A stretch of DNA of 64,000 nt from an uncultured Blautia sp. (GCA_900541345.1 UQJE01000002.1:1-64000); one strand, 5' to 3'. Shown: positions 8,534-19,655, counted from the first letter of the stretch. Notes: generated by a model from the sequence alone, not told the origin. Translations and numbers: made by a program.

Positions 8534-9271
8534 ATGCAAAAAAAGAAAAAAGGACTATGGCTTTTCATTTCCTCACTGATTCCGGGAGCCGGGGAAATGT
8601 ATATGGGATTCAAAAAACAGGGAATCAGTATTATGCTTCTTTTTTTCACCCTGTTTGCCCTCGGGATGTTTACAGGGTTTGATTTTATCATCTGGTTCAC
8701 ACCTATCATCTGGTTTTACAGCTTCTACAACGTGCACAATCTGAAATCTCTTCCTGATGAAGAATTTTATTCCATTGAGGATAATTACGTGCTTCATCTT
8801 GATGAATTTACAGGAGACATAACAGGGCTTCTCAAAAAACATCACACAGTTGCAGCAGGACTTCTGATTCTTTTTGGAATCAGCATTCTCTGGAGAGGCA
8901 TTTCCGACATATTTTACTGGTTTCTTCCGGAACCTCTTGCAGGTATAATAAACAATCTCGGCTACAGCCTTCCGCAGATTATCATTGGAGCCTTTATTCT
9001 TATTGCAGGTATTTATCTTCTGAATAACAAAAGACAATCATTCAATCACTATGAAGATTCCTACGCTCCGGAAGAACATTACTGGGAGCCTTACCGTCCA
9101 TATCAGCAGCAGGAAACGCCGAATCCGGCACCTTCCCGGCCAGCAGCTCCCACAGAAACTTACGTTCCGCAGGAAGCGCCCGCACCGGCTCCTATGGAAG
9201 AATCCGCCGCTTCTGCTCCGGAAGATACAGAAGAATATCCTCCTTATCCGGATACTTCTTCCGAAAAATAA
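8534..9271 (+). CDS. Membrane protein of unknown function in sigma operon
   Basis: Third gene of the sigma operon. ATG at 8534 is chosen since GGAGG (8521-8525) lies 8 bp before it; an ATG at 8519 overlaps that ribosome site. The 245-residue protein starts with a basic KKKKGLW run, then two hydrophobic hairpins near residues 5-60 containing PGAGEMYMGF, a pattern like TM2-type domains, and two further membrane segments near 110-135 and 145-165. The last 70 residues are rich in Pro, Ala and Glu and probably disordered. Likely a target or sensor linked to the ECF sigma system; no specific function can be given. Confidence 0.6.
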   Translation: MQKKKKGLWLFISSLIPGAGEMYMGFKKQGISIMLLFFTLFALGMFTGFDFIIWFTPIIWFYSFYNVHNLKSLPDEEFYSIEDNYVLHLDEFTGDITGLLKKHHTVAAGLLILFGISILWRGISDIFYWFLPEPLAGIINNLGYSLPQIIIGAFILIAGIYLLNNKRQSFNHYEDSYAPEEHYWEPYRPYQQQETPNPAPSRPAAPTETYVPQEAPAPAPMEESAASAPEDTEEYPPYPDTSSEK

Positions 9272-9318
9272 TAAATATCAGGCTATTTCTGACATAACCT
9301 CATGATATGGATATCAAC

Positions 9319-9375
9319 AAAACAGAACAGCTCCGCCGGCTGAAAGACCTCAGCGCAGCGGAGCTGTTCTGTTTT
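9319..9375. terminator. Long bidirectional hairpin terminator
   Basis: Perfect 18-bp arms (9319-9336 and 9358-9375, core GAACAGCTCCGC) with a nested GCTGA/TCAGC helix in the loop. A-run and T-run flank the stem on each side, so it serves both the sigma operon (plus) and the ATP synthase operon (minus). Confidence 0.9.
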
Positions 9376-9383
9376 ATTATATT

Positions 9384-9788
9384 TTATTTTTCCTTTACCC
9401 GAAGACGCGCCATTGCACGGGCAAGAGCCATCTGGTTTACATGATATTCCTTTATACTCTGCTTCTGGCGAAGCTGCTCTTCTGCTCTTTCCTTCGCTTC
9501 TCTTGCACGGTGAGCGTCAATTTCATCAGGTCTTTCCGCACTGAGACAGAAAATTCTGGCACGATTATTGATCATTTCCACAAAACCATTGCTAACAGCC
9601 AGAATATGCTCTGTTCCATTGTCTTCCTGAAAGTGCAGTTCTCCCGGAACAATAGCTGCTACCATATTTTCGTGCTGTGCCAGAAACGCCTGCTCTCCGT
9701 CAACTGCCGGAATAGTAAGACTCTTTGCTCGCCCTGAAAATGCCAGCTTGTTGCTGGCATAGATCTGAAGACTGAATGTATCCAACAT
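9384..9788 (-). CDS. atpC: F1 ATP synthase epsilon subunit
   Basis: The 134-residue epsilon subunit of the F1 central stalk. It has the usual beta-sandwich start (FSLQIYASNKLAFSGRAKSL, residues 4-23), the conserved GELHF segment and a C-terminal helical hairpin rich in Glu, Arg and Ala, which can restrain ATP hydrolysis. Last gene of the atp operon, 13 bp after atpD, with GGAGG before the ATG. Confidence 0.95.
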   Translation of the reverse strand: MLDTFSLQIYASNKLAFSGRAKSLTIPAVDGEQAFLAQHENMVAAIVPGELHFQEDNGTEHILAVSNGFVEMINNRARIFCLSAERPDEIDAHRAREAKERAEEQLRQKQSIKEYHVNQMALARAMARLRVKEK

Positions 9789-9801
9789 AAGGCTTTCCTC
9801 C

Positions 9802-12092
<2,291 letters not shown>

Positions 12093-12100
12093 ATTCACAC

Positions 12101-13609
12101 CTACCTGTTTTTATCTCTGAATTCTTCTGCCGCCTTTACAATTTTTTCTGCAAGCTCGTCAGAGAGAACTTTCTTTTCTTCAATCTCTCTTCCGATTTCC
12201 GGATATACATGATCAAAATAATCAAGCATCTCTCTCTGATATTTTTTAAGCTGCTTTTTCTCCACATCCATCATCGTTCTGTTTGAAGCCGCACATAAGG
12301 TAATCACCTGCTCATGAAGACTTAACGGACTACATAACGGCTGCTTTAAAAGCTCCATCAGACAGCTTCCGTATTTTAACTGCTGTGTTGTCGCCTCGTC
12401 CAGATCAGAACTGAACTGTGTGAAAATTTCCATCTCTCTGTACTGTGCCAGATCGATTCGAATACTTCCCGCCGCTTTTTTCATTGCCTTTGTCTGCGCA
12501 GCACCGCCTACTCGCGATACAGAAAGTCCCACATTAACTGCCGGGCGCATTCCCGAACAGAAAAGGTCTGTCTCAAGAAAAATCTGTCCGTCTGTAATGG
12601 AAATCACATTTGTAGGAATGTAAGCAGATACATCGCCTGCCTGCGTCTCTATAATCGGAAGGGCTGTAATAGAACCGCCTCCGGCCTTTTCATTTAAACG
12701 GCTGGAACGCTCCAGAAGTCTGGAGTGAAGATAGAAAACATCTCCCGGATATGCCTCGCGTCCCGGCGAGCGCTCCAGAAGAAGAGAAAGCGCACGGTAT
12801 GCCACAGCATGTTTGCTCAGATCATCATATACGATCAACACATCTTTGCCTTGGTACATAAAGTATTCTGCAAGAGCAGTTCCCGCATATGGAACAATAT
12901 ACTGTAAAGGTGCACAGTCGCTTGCTGTTGAAGTAAATACGGTTGTGTATTCCAATGCTCCGCTTTTTTCCAGAGTAGAAACAATTTTGGCAACTGTAGA
13001 TGCTTTCTGCCCGATTGCAACATAGATACAGATTACATCTTTTCCCTTCTGATTTAAAATTGTATCAATAGCGATTGATGTCTTCCCCGTCTGCCTGTCA
13101 CCAATGATCAGTTCTCTCTGTCCCCTTCCAATAGGAAACATGGAGTCAATGGAGAGGATTCCTGTCTCAAGAGGAACGCTGACCGACTTTCTGTCAATAA
13201 TTCCGGGTGCCGGATTTTCCACCGGGCGGTATTCCTCTGCTTTGATTTCACCTTTTCCATCTACAGGCGCGCCAAGTGCATTTACAATTCTTCCGATAAA
13301 TGCCTCCCCAACAGGAACACCTGCCTGCTTCTGTGTTCTTGATACTTTTGTTCCCTCGCGGATCCCTGTATCTTTTCCAAAAAGAATACAACCCATACTG
13401 TTGGAACGAATATCCTGTACCATTCCCTTAAGGCCATTTTCAAATGTGACAACCTCTCCGTACATAGCGTGGTCAATGCCATATACTGTCGCAATCCCAT
13501 CTCCCACGGAGATGACTGTGCCCACTTCCTGGTCTCTGCTGATTTCGTCGTAATTCTCTATCTCTTCCTTTAAGATTGAAATAATCTCATCTGGATTTAC
13601 TGCACTCAA
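12101..13609 (-). CDS. atpA: F1 ATP synthase alpha subunit
   Basis: Non-catalytic nucleotide-binding subunit, 502 residues from a TTG start at 13609, which has CGGAGGTG 6 bp upstream and follows the atpH stop by 5 bp. Motifs: Walker [10 protein letters not shown] near residue 170, Walker [10 protein letters not shown], and the ATP synthase alpha signature near [14 protein letters not shown]. An ATG further upstream in frame would run into atpH and lacks a ribosome site. Length matches other bacterial alpha subunits. Confidence 0.95.
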   Translation of the reverse strand: MSAVNPDEIISILKEEIENYDEISRDQEVGTVISVGDGIATVYGIDHAMYGEVVTFENGLKGMVQDIRSNSMGCILFGKDTGIREGTKVSRTQKQAGVPVGEAFIGRIVNALGAPVDGKGEIKAEEYRPVENPAPGIIDRKSVSVPLETGILSIDSMFPIGRGQRELIIGDRQTGKTSIAIDTILNQKGKDVICIYVAIGQKASTVAKIVSTLEKSGALEYTTVFTSTASDCAPLQYIVPYAGTALAEYFMYQGKDVLIVYDDLSKHAVAYRALSLLLERSPGREAYPGDVFYLHSRLLERSSRLNEKAGGGSITALPIIETQAGDVSAYIPTNVISITDGQIFLETDLFCSGMRPAVNVGLSVSRVGGAAQTKAMKKAAGSIRIDLAQYREMEIFTQFSSDLDEATTQQLKYGSCLMELLKQPLCSPLSLHEQVITLCAASNRTMMDVEKKQLKKYQREMLDYFDHVYPEIGREIEEKKVLSDELAEKIVKAAEEFRDKNR

Positions 13610-13614
13610 ACTTT

Positions 13615-14118
13615 TCACCTCCGGGTTAATTTCTGTTTCAGATTCCGGTATCTTCCCAGGAGGCTCCAATCAAATTCCCTGCCTCCCGCCTGTAAAACAA
13701 AACCGCCAATAAGATCTTTCTTTTCTATGAGAACCAGTTGTACCTCATCAGCGGAAAATTCCCCGGCGAGAAATTTTCGGATTCCCGCCTTTTGTTCCTC
13801 TCCCGGCTCTGTCACATAATACAGCTCTGCTTTCAGAATTTTTCTCTTCTTCAGGCTGCAACTTTTATAAGCTTCTATAATTTCTTCTATTTCATCAATT
13901 TTGTGATGTCTGCACACCACTTTTAAAAAGTTCTGTATTTCTCCGGGAAAAATCCGGCTGATAATCCGTTCCTTTTGCGCAAAGGAAACAACCGGATTTT
14001 CAAGAAGCTCTTTTACCTTCGGAACGCTTCTGAAAATTTCCTCCGTATCTCTTACTGCTTCTTTTGAAATATCAAGCCCGTACAATACTTCTGCATAATT
14101 ATTGGTCGTTTCTGTCAT
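13615..14118 (-). CDS. atpH: F1 ATP synthase delta subunit
   Basis: Peripheral stalk subunit (OSCP equivalent), 167 residues. N-terminal helical domain with [13 protein letters not shown] and the conserved C-terminal block [16 protein letters not shown] segment (here [20 protein letters not shown]) support the call. ATG at 14118 lies inside the end of atpF (20-bp overlap), with AGGTG 8 bp upstream; an in-frame GTG at 14127 coincides with that site. Confidence 0.93.
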   Translation of the reverse strand: MTETTNNYAEVLYGLDISKEAVRDTEEIFRSVPKVKELLENPVVSFAQKERIISRIFPGEIQNFLKVVCRHHKIDEIEEIIEAYKSCSLKKRKILKAELYYVTEPGEEQKAGIRKFLAGEFSADEVQLVLIEKKDLIGGFVLQAGGREFDWSLLGRYRNLKQKLTRR

Positions 14119-14608
14119 GGGATTCACCTGCTTCTTTTATAAACTGGTCATACAGGAGCAAATCCTGCTCTCTTCCGCTTTTCTCTCCCATGATTTTCGC
14201 AGCAGCGTCCATAGCAAGCTCTGCGACTCTGCCCTCCATCTCTCTCATGGCATTGTCCTGCTCTGCCTGAATATCAGCTCTTGCCTTCTCAAGGATGGCA
14301 TCCGCTTCTTTCCCTGCATTTTTTACAATCTGCTCTGCCTGCAGCTTTGCTTCTCCTTTTGCCGCATCTACGATACGGAAAGATTCCTCTTTTGCAGATT
14401 TAAGAGATGCCTCATACTGATTCTTTATTGTCTCTGCAGCCTCTTCCTTTTCTCTGGCACTTGCAAACTGCTGATCGATCATGGCTTTTCTCTGGTCCAT
14501 CACATTGAGGATTGGACCAAAAAGAAATTTTTTCATTAAGAGATAAAAAACAACCAGGTTTATAATTACAAAGACAAGGTTAATATTTATTTCAATCACC
14601 TGGTCCAC
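14099..14608 (-). CDS. atpF: F0 ATP synthase b subunit
   Basis: Peripheral stalk b subunit, about 169 residues: one N-terminal membrane helix (residues 8-28) followed by a long charged coiled coil rich in Ala, Glu and Lys. The start is a GTG; both 14608 and 14599 (second in-frame GTG) are possible, and the second is better spaced from AAAGGCGG. Its 3' end overlaps atpH. Confidence 0.93.
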   Translation of the reverse strand: MDQVIEININLVFVIINLVVFYLLMKKFLFGPILNVMDQRKAMIDQQFASAREKEEAAETIKNQYEASLKSAKEESFRIVDAAKGEAKLQAEQIVKNAGKEADAILEKARADIQAEQDNAMREMEGRVAELAMDAAAKIMGEKSGREQDLLLYDQFIKEAGESHDRNDQ

Positions 14609-14632
14609 CCGCCTTTCTTCTGTTTGTATTTT

Positions 14633-14857
14633 TTATCCCAGCATAATGATAATTAAAAGGCCGATTACAAAACCGTAAATAGCAGTTGCCTCTGCAAGCG
14701 CACATCCGAGAAGAAGTGTTTTGCTGATCTTTCCTTCTGCTTCCGGCTGTCTTGCAATCGCTTCTACTGCTTTTGATGTTGCGATACCAATACCGATTCC
14801 TGCTCCAATACCTGTTAAAACTGCAATAGCTGCTCCAATTGCGATTAAACTTGTCAT
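14633..14857 (-). CDS. atpE: F0 ATP synthase c subunit
   Basis: Proteolipid of the rotor ring, 74 residues, two membrane helices joined by the polar loop [10 protein letters not shown]. The ion-carrying glutamate is in LAEATAIYG. Na+-binding c subunits usually carry Gln in the first helix (GxGQG) and Ser/Thr next to the Glu (AES/T); here these are Ile (GIGIG) and Ala (AEA), so H+ coupling is the more likely reading, by inference. AGGAGG is 8 bp before the ATG. Confidence 0.95.
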   Translation of the reverse strand: MTSLIAIGAAIAVLTGIGAGIGIGIATSKAVEAIARQPEAEGKISKTLLLGCALAEATAIYGFVIGLLIIIMLG

Positions 14858-14910
14858 AACTTTATCCTCCTGATCTGTAAATAAATTTTGAAAATAAATC
14901 TTCTGTAATT

Positions 14911-15573
14911 TTACTCTATGGCTTCCTTCACAAAAAGGGAAGTCAGAAAAACAAATACGTACGCCTGTATAAACCCATCAAAAATATCAAAATACAGGCT
15001 GAACGGAACCGGCAGGAATGCCGGGCATATGAATTCCAGTAATTTCATAACAACGAAGCTGCCCAGAACATTGCCAAAAAGACGCATACAAAGCGATGTC
15101 GGCCGAATGGCAATCTCAAGGATATTAATAGGAAGCATAACAGGCGTAGGCTCTGCAAAGCTTTTTAAAAAGCCCTTTCCTCCTTTTTTATGAAATCCTG
15201 CATATTCAATGAGTGCAATACTCATAAGCGCCAGAGCAATGGTCACATTCAAATCCTTTGTCGGAGGTGTAAAACCAAATACACCGGCAATATTTGCAAC
15301 TCCTATGTAAATTACAACAGACATCAGGTAAGGGATATAACGCTTCCCTTCCTCTCCCAGAATGTCTTCAAAAAAATCCTGGAGAAAACCGACACCGGCT
15401 TCCAGGAGGAGCTGTTTTTTACCGGGATTCTCCACACTTAAATTTCTTACAAGCAAAATGGAGCTCACCACCAGAACCGCCATGATAATCCATGTAACAA
15501 CCACGGACTCAGAAACTGGTATCCCTCCGAAAAGTGGAATGGTAAAAACCGTTTTGCACTGAAGCTCTTCCAT
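14911..15573 (-). CDS. atpB: F0 ATP synthase a subunit
   Basis: Membrane stator subunit forming the ion half-channels, 220 residues with five or six membrane helices. The essential arginine is in [13 protein letters not shown] and the helix 5 block [18 protein letters not shown] is clear. ATG at 15573 is downstream of the operon promoter; a frame open further upstream (to 15741) begins before the promoter and is not the start. Only a weak CGGAA precedes the ATG; the strong AGGAGG lies about 30 bp upstream inside a 14-codon reading frame ending TAATG on this start. Confidence 0.93.
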   Translation of the reverse strand: MEELQCKTVFTIPLFGGIPVSESVVVTWIIMAVLVVSSILLVRNLSVENPGKKQLLLEAGVGFLQDFFEDILGEEGKRYIPYLMSVVIYIGVANIAGVFGFTPPTKDLNVTIALALMSIALIEYAGFHKKGGKGFLKSFAEPTPVMLPINILEIAIRPTSLCMRLFGNVLGSFVVMKLLEFICPAFLPVPFSLYFDIFDGFIQAYVFVFLTSLFVKEAIE

Positions 15574-15617
15574 TAATGTTTCCGATAAATTACCCGTTTG
15601 TCTTCCTCCTTTCGCAT
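15573..15617 (-). CDS. Possible 14-residue leader peptide coupled to atpB
   Basis: ATG at 15617 opens a 14-codon frame (MRKEEDKRVIYRKH) preceded by AAGG, ending in TAATG where the stop overlaps the atpB ATG. It contains the only strong AGGAGG in the leader. It could couple translation into atpB, or the AGGAGG could serve an unusual atpB start. Coding is unproven. Confidence 0.3.
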   Translation of the reverse strand: MRKEEDKRVIYRKH

Positions 15618-15664
15618 AAATAGCCTTTACAGTTGTTTGCGCAACACCTAAATTAGCTTTTTTT

Positions 15665-15692
15665 ATTTTACTCTGCGAACTGAGAAAGTCAA
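15665..15692 (-). promoter_or_regulatory. Promoter of the atp operon
   Basis: TTGACT (15692-15687), 16-bp spacer, TAAAAT (15670-15665) on the minus strand, about 90 bp upstream of atpB. It lies directly after the birA terminator hairpin. Confidence 0.7.
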
Positions 15693-15708
15693 TACTTGTT
15701 TTAACAAA

Positions 15709-15742
15709 TATGCACAAAAACAGCATCGTGTTTTTGTGCATA
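15709..15742 (-). terminator. Hairpin terminator of birA
   Basis: Perfect 14-bp arms TATGCACAAAAACA / TGTTTTTGTGCATA with a 6-nt loop, 15 bp after the birA stop codon, then TTTGTT on the minus strand. Stem is AT-rich, so termination may be partial. Confidence 0.65.
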
Positions 15743-15756
15743 TTGTATAGGTTTCT

Positions 15757-16734
15757 TTATTTTTCTTGCATTTTAAGAGAGACTTCCCCGTAAGAAAGTG
15801 CTCGTTTTTCCCCATTTTTTTCCCGTATCAGAAGCCTTCCGTCACTACATATTTTTTCCGCGTAAGCTTCCCGTATTTTATTTTCTTCACAAATCAGAAT
15901 TTTGTTTCCCGGAATAAAATTCCTCTCAATATAAATTTCCGAAATCTCATTCCTCTCTGCCTCTTCCATAAGGCAATTCACAATTTCTCCTATGAGAAGA
16001 TTTTTGTCCACCTTTCCGGCTTCTTCCTTCCCGGAGCAAAGTCCTCCGACTATCCCCAGAAGTTCCTTCGGAAGCGTTTCTTTTTCCACATAAAGGTTCA
16101 AACCTATCCCCACAACTGCAAATTCAATATCTCCGCTCTCAAAATCCGTCACTGCTTCCGTGAGAATACCGCACACCTTTTTTCCCTGAAAATAAAGGTC
16201 ATTTACCCATTTTATCTCAAGGGAAATCCCGCATATTTTTTCTACTGCCCTGTACACAGCCACTGCTGCAGAGGTTGTGAGCACTAAGCTGTCTGAGAGC
16301 TTCCCCTCCGGCCTTAGGATTACACTCATATAAAGCCCGCTTTTTTCCGGAGAATAAAAATACCTGCCTCTTCTTCCTCTTCCTGCACTCTGGCTGTTGG
16401 CAACTACAAGACTGCCGGCAGGAGCATTCTCTTCCAGAGCTGCCCTTTTCGCCTCCTGATTGGTGGAAGACACTTCCCGGCAAACCCGGACAGAACCGGT
16501 TTTATTTTTCAGATGCAGCCGGATTGCCTCCTGCGAAAGCAGATTCGATCCAGGGCAAAGTGTATATCCCCTGTTCGAACCGGCTTCAATAGAGTAGCCT
16601 TCTTCTCTTAAAGATTTTACTGCTTTCCACACGGCCGCTCTTGTACAGCCTAACTCCTCCGCCAGCGCTTCTCCGGAAAGAACCTGCCCCTTTTTTCTTT
16701 CCAAAATTTCCAAAATCCTTGATTTTACCGTCAT
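15757..16734 (-). CDS. birA: Biotin--protein ligase / biotin operon repressor
   Basis: A 325-residue bifunctional BirA. Residues 1-60 form a winged helix (LGCTRAAVWKAVKSLREEGY), then the ligase core with the biotinyl-AMP loop QSAGRGRRGR near 125, KWVNDLYFQGKKVCGILTE near 185, and a C-terminal cap. It attaches biotin to AccB, whose gene is at 31352 in this window, and can repress biotin genes. It overlaps the upstream WYL gene by 4 bp (ATGA), so the two are coupled. Confidence 0.93.
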   Translation of the reverse strand: MTVKSRILEILERKKGQVLSGEALAEELGCTRAAVWKAVKSLREEGYSIEAGSNRGYTLCPGSNLLSQEAIRLHLKNKTGSVRVCREVSSTNQEAKRAALEENAPAGSLVVANSQSAGRGRRGRYFYSPEKSGLYMSVILRPEGKLSDSLVLTTSAAVAVYRAVEKICGISLEIKWVNDLYFQGKKVCGILTEAVTDFESGDIEFAVVGIGLNLYVEKETLPKELLGIVGGLCSGKEEAGKVDKNLLIGEIVNCLMEEAERNEISEIYIERNFIPGNKILICEENKIREAYAEKICSDGRLLIREKNGEKRALSYGEVSLKMQEK

Positions 16735-17720
16735 CTGTTATAATTTCCCAACGCTTTCCTCAAAAACTTTTTATACTCTGTAAGGACATTTTCCGGTCCC
16801 ACAATTTTTATTCCTGTTCCCGCACCTGCAAGCCAGCCAAAAAACTCTCGGTCTGCCGGAACCTTCACACATACCGTAAAGGATTTTTCTCCTGTCTTCG
16901 TAACGACAAGCTCTTCTCCGAAGGTATCTACTGCTTTCCCAAGAAGACGGTTTTCAAATTCCAGATATATTTCTTCTTCCTTTCCGCAAAAAACGCCCCC
17001 GAACGCTGCTGCTGCAAAATCAGCCACGTCAACATTCGAAAAAAAGTCATGCCCCGAACGCTTCTTCTCGGGCTCTATCATCACATCGCGCATTTTGTCA
17101 AAACGATAGTTTTTTACAACCCCGCTCTTTCCATCTATGGCAATCAGGTAATAATATTCGTCTCTGTGAAGAATTCCCCATGGACTTAACGTAAGGCGTT
17201 CTCCTTTTCTTTTCAATTTCCTGTCCTCTGTCAAAATCCATTCATAGTAGAGGAAGCTTATCTCGCAGTCCTCATCCATTGAACGGTAAACTGTATTCAT
17301 ACTCTGATAAAGATTATCTCTTCCCCTGGCATCTGACGCCATTACCTGCCGCCTTATCTCTTCCTCCTTATAAGCACTTGTAAGCTTTCCTATTTTCGCA
17401 ATGAGTGCTTCCCTTCTTCTTTTCGTAATAATCCCGGAAGACTGTACCATATCCATAAGAATTCTTATCTCCTCCGGATAAAACTCTCTGCTTCTCAGGC
17501 AGCAGAGAGGTTCTTCACCTTCCGAAACCTCTATATCAAGGCCGTATTCCCGAAGAATTCCCAGATCTTTCTTTAAAGTCTCCTCCTCTTCCGTAATTCC
17601 CAGCTCTTTTAAATATGCTGACATAGTGCGAAGTCCTGCCGGGTGTTCTTCGTCTGTTTTTCTCTGAAGCATCTGCGCCAGATATAAAAATTTCAGTTCC
17701 TGACGAAATCCATCTCCCAT
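16731..17720 (-). CDS. WYL-domain transcriptional regulator
   Basis: A 329-residue regulator. The N-terminal part (to about residue 80) is a helix-turn-helix of the DeoR/YafY type (MSAYLKELGITEEEETLKKD), and the centre holds the WYL ligand-sensing fold with SPWGILHRDEYYYLIAID near residue 190. WYL proteins bind nucleic acid or small ligands and regulate varied genes. AGGAG is 10 bp before the ATG at 17720. It is 16 bp after the small membrane protein gene and overlaps birA; the target is unknown, but the repeat cluster at 17945-18061 is a candidate binding site. Confidence 0.85.
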   Translation of the reverse strand: MGDGFRQELKFLYLAQMLQRKTDEEHPAGLRTMSAYLKELGITEEEETLKKDLGILREYGLDIEVSEGEEPLCCLRSREFYPEEIRILMDMVQSSGIITKRRREALIAKIGKLTSAYKEEEIRRQVMASDARGRDNLYQSMNTVYRSMDEDCEISFLYYEWILTEDRKLKRKGERLTLSPWGILHRDEYYYLIAIDGKSGVVKNYRFDKMRDVMIEPEKKRSGHDFFSNVDVADFAAAAFGGVFCGKEEEIYLEFENRLLGKAVDTFGEELVVTKTGEKSFTVCVKVPADREFFGWLAGAGTGIKIVGPENVLTEYKKFLRKALGNYNR

Positions 17721-17736
17721 ACTTTTCTATCTCCTG

Positions 17737-17931
17737 TCATTTATCTGTTAATATTGCTACTACTGCAAAATATAATACCACAAAAGCCAGAAGCAGAGCA
17801 ATCACATCTACACTCCTGAAGTCAATATTCAGAATCATTCCTCCTGCTATCATAATTTCCACTGTTACCACAATTCCCATAATCACTGCCATAGATGGTG
17901 ATAATTTCTCTTCTTTTTTCGACTTCCACAT
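17737..17931 (-). CDS. Small two-helix membrane protein
   Basis: A 64-residue protein with a basic N-terminus (WKSKKEEK) and two hydrophobic helices (about residues 12-35 and 42-61). No family is recognised. AAAGGG lies upstream of the ATG. It heads the operon with the WYL regulator and birA and is preceded by the 13-bp repeats. Confidence 0.6.
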   Translation of the reverse strand: MWKSKKEEKLSPSMAVIMGIVVTVEIMIAGGMILNIDFRSVDVIALLLAFVVLYFAVVAILTDK

Positions 17932-17944
17932 AAGCGTATCCCTT

Positions 17945-17983
17945 TCTCCAAACGTATTTTCCGAACTTATTTTCCAAACATAT
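17945..17983. repeat. Three tandem 13-bp repeats (two more copies nearby)
   Basis: Three contiguous 13-mers begin at 17945, 17958 and 17971, consensus TYTCCRAACNTAT on the plus strand. Two further copies stand at 18021-18033 (TTTCCGAAATGGA) and 18049-18061 (TTTCCGAACGTTT). A TATAAT -10 on the minus strand is at 18012-18007, so copies lie on both sides of the putative start of transcription of the 17931 operon. The arrangement suits cooperative binding of a regulator. Confidence 0.6.
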
Positions 17984-18006
17984 ATTCTTTCTCTGTTGTG
18001 CTTATG

Positions 18007-18012
18007 ATTATA
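18007..18012 (-). promoter_or_regulatory. -10 element for the small membrane protein-WYL-birA operon
   Basis: TATAAT on the minus strand about 75 bp upstream of the ATG at 17931. The -35 region is poor, so activation through the flanking 13-bp repeats is possible. Confidence 0.45.
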
Positions 18013-18086
18013 TCACTATTTTTCCGAAATGGAAGAGTATTTTTATAATTTCCGAACGTTTATTTGTTTTTCATTAAAACGCACTA

Positions 18087-18114
18087 AAAAAAGAAGCTAA
18101 GAAGCTTCTTTTTT
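18087..18114 (-). terminator. Terminator of the lrgAB operon
   Basis: AAAAAAGAAGC / GCTTCTTTTTT arms (11 bp) around a 6-nt loop, ending in a T run on the minus strand, 35 bp after the lrgB stop. Confidence 0.8.
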
Positions 18115-18148
18115 GTATATTTTATTCGATTTTGTATTTAAAAAGTAC

Positions 18149-18841
18149 TCACGCAAAACCTGCAAATGCAGAAGCAGCAATCACCGTAAGAAGACCTGCC
18201 ACAGCAATGGCAAGGCTGCTCATGGCACCTTCCACTTCTCCCAGTTCCATCGCCTTCGCTGTTCCAATAGCATGCGCCGCAGTTCCAAGAGCAAGTCCTT
18301 TTGCAACAGGCTCCTCTATTTTCGCAATTTTATACACAATGTCCGCAATCACATTTCCAAGCACACCTGTAATAATAATCACAGCCACGGTAATCGTTAC
18401 AATTCCTCCAAGTTCTTCAGAAACGCCCATTCCGATTGCTGTCGTAATGGATTTCGGCAGAAGCGTTACATACTGTTCATGAGAAAGCCCAAACATCTTT
18501 GCCAGAAGAAGAACGCTTACAAGGCTTGCCAGAACACCGGACACAATTCCTGCAGCAATCGCCTTGATATTCTTTTTCAGAAGATGGAGCTGCTGATAAA
18601 GCGGCACTGCAAGACATACTGTAGCTGGCGTAAGAAGATAGCTTATGTATTTTCCGCCTTCTTCGTAGCTCTCGTAATCAACTCCAAGAACCATCAGGAT
18701 ACCCATCACACAAAAAATAGCGATCAGAAGCGGGTTAAAAATAGCAAGTCTGAATTTCCGCTTCATGATAAGACCGATCTCATATGCTCCAAGACTTACA
18801 AACGCCCCGAAAAATACGGAGTTTTCAATAAATTCTATCAT
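18149..18841 (-). CDS. lrgB: LrgB family membrane protein
   Basis: A 230-residue multi-helix membrane protein of the LrgB/CidB/YohK family, with the conserved block LLPKSITTAIGMGVSEELGG and AAHAIGTAKAMELGEVEGAM (both 20 residues or fewer here). With LrgA it forms a holin/antiholin-like pair linked to autolysis or to export of small carbon compounds. ATG at 18841 overlaps the lrgA stop by 4 bp. Last gene of the operon. Confidence 0.88.
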   Translation of the reverse strand: MIEFIENSVFFGAFVSLGAYEIGLIMKRKFRLAIFNPLLIAIFCVMGILMVLGVDYESYEEGGKYISYLLTPATVCLAVPLYQQLHLLKKNIKAIAAGIVSGVLASLVSVLLLAKMFGLSHEQYVTLLPKSITTAIGMGVSEELGGIVTITVAVIIITGVLGNVIADIVYKIAKIEEPVAKGLALGTAAHAIGTAKAMELGEVEGAMSSLAIAVAGLLTVIAASAFAGFA

Positions 18842-19197
18842 CTTTTCTCCCGCCTTCCTCTCCGTATCACAAACTGCGTCACATGACCGGTTACTACCAT
18901 TACAATCACAGTTGTGACAACTGTAATAACAGCAATCGGAAACCATACAGGCTTTAACGCTCCCCAGGCCGTCAGAAGCCCCACACCTGCCGGAATAAAC
19001 ATAACCGGCATGATCTCAATCAAAAACTCCGCTGCTTCCTTGACCTGTTCCAACTTTAAAATACCAGATATTAAAGCGCCAAGCATAAGCACAAGCCCAT
19101 AAACGCTTGCAGGCACAGGAAGAGGAAGAAGCGCATGAAGCACCTCTCCCAATGTGGATAACAACAGAATAATCCCAAACTGTCTTATATATTTCAC
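18838..19197 (-). CDS. lrgA: LrgA/CidA family holin-like protein
   Basis: A 119-residue protein with four membrane helices, LrgA/CidA family (FIPAGVGLLT near residue 70). GTG start at 19197 with AGGAGG 7 bp upstream, overlapping the preceding stop by 4 bp (GTGA). Partner of LrgB. No LytSR two-component gene pair is next to it, unlike in staphylococci. Confidence 0.85.
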   Translation of the reverse strand: MKYIRQFGIILLLSTLGEVLHALLPLPVPASVYGLVLMLGALISGILKLEQVKEAAEFLIEIMPVMFIPAGVGLLTAWGALKPVWFPIAVITVVTTVIVMVVTGHVTQFVIRRGRREKR

Positions 19198-19643
19198 TGA
19201 AGTGCCTCCTGTATTATTTTTTTGTATTCCTCTGCCTCTTCAAGCGATGCCCTTCGAACACGCTTCATTTTTGTTACTCCCGGATACTGTCCAGGCATGG
19301 AATATGTCATTCTTCCATCCCCGTAGATTTTTACCACATCTCCGATTTCCAGCACATCCCCTTCTACAAGAACGCCTTTTTTATTATAAATTCCTTCTTC
19401 CGGAATTTCTGCGGTAAAAATTGTTTTTGTATCTGTATCAACAAACACCGGCTGTTTCAGAATATCTCCCATTACCATATAAATGGCGACAATTGCTTCC
19501 TCCTCAGCCTTCTTCTCCTCTTCCTTTACAAGTTCTGCCTGCTTTGCAACCGTGTTCCAGAAAAAGAATCCGATTATGCAGAATACCACAATGAGAATGG
19601 TCATTCCGATTATCATTTTCCAGTCTCTTTCTTTTTTCTTCAT
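19194..19643 (-). CDS. Membrane-anchored protein of unknown function
   Basis: A 149-residue protein: basic N-terminus, one membrane helix at about residues 10-30, a short charged stretch (KEEEKKAEEEA), and an extracytoplasmic domain of about 100 residues with predicted beta strands (GDVLEIGDVVKIYGDGRMTY). The last part resembles a small OB-like fold, but no family is recognised. GAGGAAAA precedes the ATG. It is coupled to lrgA by a 4-bp overlap, which may mean a role in the same envelope process. Confidence 0.6.
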   Translation of the reverse strand: MKKKERDWKMIIGMTILIVVFCIIGFFFWNTVAKQAELVKEEEKKAEEEAIVAIYMVMGDILKQPVFVDTDTKTIFTAEIPEEGIYNKKGVLVEGDVLEIGDVVKIYGDGRMTYSMPGQYPGVTKMKRVRRASLEEAEEYKKIIQEALQ

Positions 19644-19655
19644 ATTTTTCCTCTT

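Noticed and set aside
13610..13669. Longer N-terminus of atpA
   Set aside because: It overlaps the end of atpH and lacks a ribosome site; TTG at 13609 with CGGAGGTG gives the family length.
15574..15741. Longer N-terminus of atpB
   Set aside because: The upstream part lies across the operon promoter and the birA terminator hairpin, so it is not transcribed as coding sequence.
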